From: Gemmatimonadota bacterium | Lineage (GTDB): Bacteria > Gemmatimonadota > Gemmatimonadetes > Longimicrobiales > Gaopeijiaceae | Direction: 5' to 3' | DNA: 60,980 bases | Assembly: GCA_002718595.1 (NCBI GenBank) | Contig: PBFD01000002.1 | Span: 173,485 to 234,464, forward strand | In this document: positions 58,352-60,980 of the stretch, piece by piece | Layout of the letters: every line of letters begins with the position of its first letter | How positions within the stretch are numbered: position 1 is the stretch's first letter | Program-made: the position numbers and the translations under genes | The notes under the pieces: generated by a model | Told to the model about the DNA's origin: nothing | Seen by the model: only the letters and a program-made list of their open reading frames with translations | Database searches by the model: none

Positions 58352-60334
58352 ATGCCAGAGTTTGAACTTTCCTCAGAATTCGATCCTCAGGGTGATCAGC
58401 CGACAGCAATCCGAGAACTAACAGAAGGACTCTTTAGAGGTGACACTAGTCAGACTCTAATGGGCGCAACTGGAACAGGAAAGACTTTTTCTATCGCTCA
58501 TGTAATTGCCAATTATGGTCGTCCGACACTAATAGCATCCCATAATAAAACCTTGGCTGCACAACTTTATGGAGAGATGAAGGCTCTTTTCCCAAAAAAC
58601 GCTGTCGAATATTTCATCTCTTACTACGATTACTATCAACCCGAAGCTTACGTCCCTTCAACAGACACTTATATTGAGAAGGATTCGAGCATCAACCAAG
58701 ATATTGAGCGTCTTAGGTTGAGGGCTACTTCATCCCTAATGGAGAGGAAAGATGTCATAATTGTCGCTTCTGTTTCTTGTATTTACGGTTTGGGGAATCC
58801 CTTCGATTATCGGTCACAGATGCTACATCTTCATGTTGGACAAAAGCTTGAAAGAAAAGAAATCCTGAGGGCCCTAGTAGCTATACTTTATAAGAGAAAT
58901 GATTATGAATTCGGGCCGGGAACGTTTAGGGTCCGTGGGGACACTGTAGAAATTTTTCCAGCCTACGAAGAACAGGCAGTCAGAGTAGAACTTTGGGGCG
59001 ATCAAATCGACAGAATTACCAGATTCGATCCCCAAACTGGCTCTATTGTTAATTCCATGGATAAAAGTTCAATCTATCCAGCAAGCCATTACGTTACACC
59101 GATAGAAAAAATTCGGAGGGTGGCGCCGAGAATAAGGGAAGAGATGAAACAGCAAGTCTCTACCTTTAAACAATCCGGAAGACTTTTGGAAGCACAGAGG
59201 ATTGAAAGTCGAACCAATTTCGATCTGGAGATGATGATAGAAATCGGTACTTGTCCAGGAATTGAAAATTATTCTCTTTATATGAGTGGGCGAGAGGTGG
59301 GCGAAAGGCCCTCTTGTTTATTAGACTATTTCCCCGAAGATTTTCTACTCGTTGTGGACGAATCACATGTAGCTGTTCCACAGATCCATGGAATGTCCAA
59401 AGGGGATCGATCTCGCAAGCAAACGCTAGTGGATCATGGCTTCCGACTTCCGAGTGCCCTGGACAATCGTCCCCTAGCTTTTAAGGAATGGGAATCATTG
59501 ATTCCACAGACCATCTTTGTTTCGGCCACTCCTGGTGACTGGGAATTGATGAATTCTGGTGGTGTGGTGGTGGAACAAATCATAAGGCCTACTGGACTTT
59601 TGGATCCAATTGTTGAAGTTCGTCCAATAGAAGGCCAGGTCGATGATCTGCTCTTCGAGATTAGGAGCCGTGAGGCTAGAAATGAGAGAGTATTAGTGAC
59701 TACCCTTACCAAAAGGATGGCAGAGGACCTGGCGACATATCTTGAGACCCTCGGTGTTAGAGTCAGCTATATGCATTCTGATATTGACACAATAGAGAGA
59801 ATGAAAATACTGAGAGATCTACGGCTTGGGAAAATCGATGTTCTAGTAGGGATAAATCTATTAAGAGAAGGACTAGACCTGCCAGAGGTCTCGTTGGTAG
59901 CTATCCTCGACGCTGACAAGGAAGGATTCTTAAGGGACAGTAGATCATTGATTCAAACGATAGGCCGCACCGCTCGCAATGCCAGTGGGAAGGCCATTTT
60001 ATATGCTGAGACAATTACCAAGTCTATGGAATTCTGTATTGAAGAAACAAATCGCCGGAGGGACATTCAAGTTGCTCACAATGCAAAATATGGAATAATT
60101 CCACAGACAGTTACAAAGAGTATTGAGGAGATAGAGCTCTCTACACGTGTAGCTGATGCTGGTGTAGATCGATTAGACGTTTCAGATGCGCATGTAGACT
60201 ACGCTGAGGAAATGAGCAGGGAATCATACCTAAAAGTGTTAGAAGAAGAAATGAAGAGAGCAGCGACCTCTATGGATTTTAAGAGAGCAGCACTTCTAAG
60301 GGATAAGATATTTGAACTGAAGGCTTCCAAATGA
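58352..60334 (+). CDS. uvrB: Excinuclease ABC subunit B
   Basis: A 660-residue UvrB. Walker A is [15 protein letters not shown] (about 38-52), the beta-hairpin is [19 protein letters not shown], and LLVVDESHV and [19 protein letters not shown] are helicase motifs. The C-terminal UVR domain is [20 protein letters not shown]. It verifies DNA damage and loads UvrC in nucleotide excision repair. The start is 14 bases after rel. The end overlaps tsaE by four bases. Confidence 0.96.
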   Translation: MPEFELSSEFDPQGDQPTAIRELTEGLFRGDTSQTLMGATGTGKTFSIAHVIANYGRPTLIASHNKTLAAQLYGEMKALFPKNAVEYFISYYDYYQPEAYVPSTDTYIEKDSSINQDIERLRLRATSSLMERKDVIIVASVSCIYGLGNPFDYRSQMLHLHVGQKLERKEILRALVAILYKRNDYEFGPGTFRVRGDTVEIFPAYEEQAVRVELWGDQIDRITRFDPQTGSIVNSMDKSSIYPASHYVTPIEKIRRVAPRIREEMKQQVSTFKQSGRLLEAQRIESRTNFDLEMMIEIGTCPGIENYSLYMSGREVGERPSCLLDYFPEDFLLVVDESHVAVPQIHGMSKGDRSRKQTLVDHGFRLPSALDNRPLAFKEWESLIPQTIFVSATPGDWELMNSGGVVVEQIIRPTGLLDPIVEVRPIEGQVDDLLFEIRSREARNERVLVTTLTKRMAEDLATYLETLGVRVSYMHSDIDTIERMKILRDLRLGKIDVLVGINLLREGLDLPEVSLVAILDADKEGFLRDSRSLIQTIGRTARNASGKAILYAETITKSMEFCIEETNRRRDIQVAHNAKYGIIPQTVTKSIEEIELSTRVADAGVDRLDVSDAHVDYAEEMSRESYLKVLEEEMKRAATSMDFKRAALLRDKIFELKASK

Positions 60335-60795
60335 ACCATATGCGTGAAAATGAATTGATTCAATGGGGGACTCAAGTAGGTACAGAGATAAGACCACCTG
60401 TCTTTATTTTCCTCAAGGGGCCATTAGGATCTGGCAAATCCGTTCTTGCCCGTTCAATAGCTCTGGGGATGGGTGTTGAAGGTGCAGTCGCATCTCCCAC
60501 TTTCAACCTCTTGCTAACTTATCCTTCACCAAGAGGCTTCCAATTTGTGCATTTAGATCTTTACAGATTAAATGGGCCAGAGGATTTATGGGAATTGGGA
60601 TGGGAGGAGCTTGGAGATAGAGATCAGGTTGTTATTGTGGAGTGGCCGGAGAGGGCAGGTGTATTTTTACCAGACGATAGATGGGAGATAGAATTGGATT
60701 TTGTCGAGGAAGATGAATCAGTGCGGACTATTCTGGTCGAGAAGTATGGAGATCCAGCTACTATTCCAGATCTACCTAATGAGCTGAACTTATGA
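60331..60795 (+). CDS. tsaE: tRNA threonylcarbamoyladenosine synthesis ATPase TsaE
   Basis: A 154-residue P-loop protein with [48 protein letters not shown] and VIVEWPER, the TsaE/YjeE motifs. It works with TsaB and TsaD in t6A37 tRNA modification. It overlaps uvrB (ATGA) and its own stop overlaps the tsaB ATG, so the three are probably one operon. Confidence 0.9.
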   Translation: MNHMRENELIQWGTQVGTEIRPPVFIFLKGPLGSGKSVLARSIALGMGVEGAVASPTFNLLLTYPSPRGFQFVHLDLYRLNGPEDLWELGWEELGDRDQVVIVEWPERAGVFLPDDRWEIELDFVEEDESVRTILVEKYGDPATIPDLPNELNL

Positions 60796-60980
60796 AAAAG
60801 AAAACTTTATCTCCTTTCCAAAATGGCACTTTTCTGGCTTTTGACACTTCTACTGAATTTGGGTCAGTTTGTGTCTTACGAAACAGGGTGATTCTAGATT
60901 CAGTTTGTTTTTCTGGGAGAGGAAGACATTCCGCTGACCTGTTATCGAAAATTGAGGAAGTCATTTCTAGGCAAGGATTA
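60792..60980 (+). CDS. tsaB: TsaB, N-terminal part (cut by window end)
   Basis: The first 63 residues of a protein starting at an ATG overlapping the tsaE stop. FLAFDTSTEFGSVCVLRN and GRGRHSADLLSKIEEV match the N terminus of TsaB/YeaZ, the t6A partner of TsaE and TsaD. The frame runs off the end of the window. Confidence 0.85.
   Translation, partial: MKKKTLSPFQNGTFLAFDTSTEFGSVCVLRNRVILDSVCFSGRGRHSADLLSKIEEVISRQGL

Noticed and set aside
1-60980. Search for tRNA, rRNA, CRISPR arrays, transposases and integrases
   Set aside because: None was seen by reading; the repeats present are two-copy duplications tied to gene ends, not arrays or IS ends.

Overview
The window reads as chromosomal DNA of a Gram-negative bacterium. 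The signs are Wzi-, Wza- and BamD-like envelope proteins, lipoproteins with lipoboxes, and Wzx/Wzy glycan assembly. Base composition is moderate and coding is dense and mostly on the + strand. SecA (1091 aa) carries a large insertion after its first DEAD motif, as is usual in the Bacteroidetes/Fibrobacteres/Gemmatimonadota assemblage. I lean toward an uncultured, perhaps marine, member of that group, but the sequence alone does not settle it.

Layout. Bases 2-295 are the 3' end of hemD. From 443 to 48656 there is one large surface-polysaccharide locus. It starts with a UDP-GlcNAc 6-dehydrogenase, a Wzi-like porin and a PtmA-like SDR. Next comes an AT-rich minus-strand island (4427-9131) with a polysaccharide deacetylase, an FkbH-type enzyme, a GNAT enzyme, a hotdog dehydratase and an acyl carrier protein. 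A wzx-wzy-(decayed gene)-fkbM-wzz block follows (9478-14520). Then come amidination genes (hisF, hisH, wbpG/pseA-like), a sulfotransferase, legionaminic-acid genes (legB, legI, legF), heptose genes (gmhA, an hddC-gmhB fusion, hddA), GDP-mannose-type genes (gmd-like, per-like, gmm-like) and two phosphoglycosyl transferases. A second, decayed wzx/glycan cassette lies on the minus strand (33299-34635). The remaining legionaminic genes (Gfo/Idh/MocA enzyme, legG, ptmE, legC) follow, then a sulfate-activation pair (a pyruvate kinase-ATP sulfurylase fusion and an APS kinase), a six-SLBB Wza-like exporter, ugd and a UDP-xylose synthase. Bases 49057-60980 hold a methyltransferase and then housekeeping genes: two TPR lipoproteins (one BamD-like), nadD, secA, rel, uvrB, tsaE and tsaB (cut by the window end).

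How the genes fit together. The set is consistent with making and exporting a Wzx/Wzy-type glycan. Its likely building blocks are a legionaminic acid (probably with an acetamidino group), a D-glycero-D-manno-heptose, a GDP-4-amino sugar and uronic acid/xylose units. Sulfate would come from PAPS, and a small acyl group probably from the FkbH/ACP island. These end products are inferences from gene families.

The least expected items are these. (1) A single 734-residue protein joins a pyruvate-kinase catalytic domain to a complete ATP sulfurylase. (2) There are two diverged copies of a wzx-wzy-glycan-gene cassette whose deletions are complementary. (3) Gene fossils and flanking duplications show how the locus was assembled: a 38-bp duplicate of the hisF leader flanks the wzx-wzz block, a gmhA-tail/hddC-head duplication flanks a neuD-like gene, and a polysaccharide-deacetylase relic and inverted repeats around fkbM add to this. 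No tRNA, rRNA, CRISPR array or transposase was seen.
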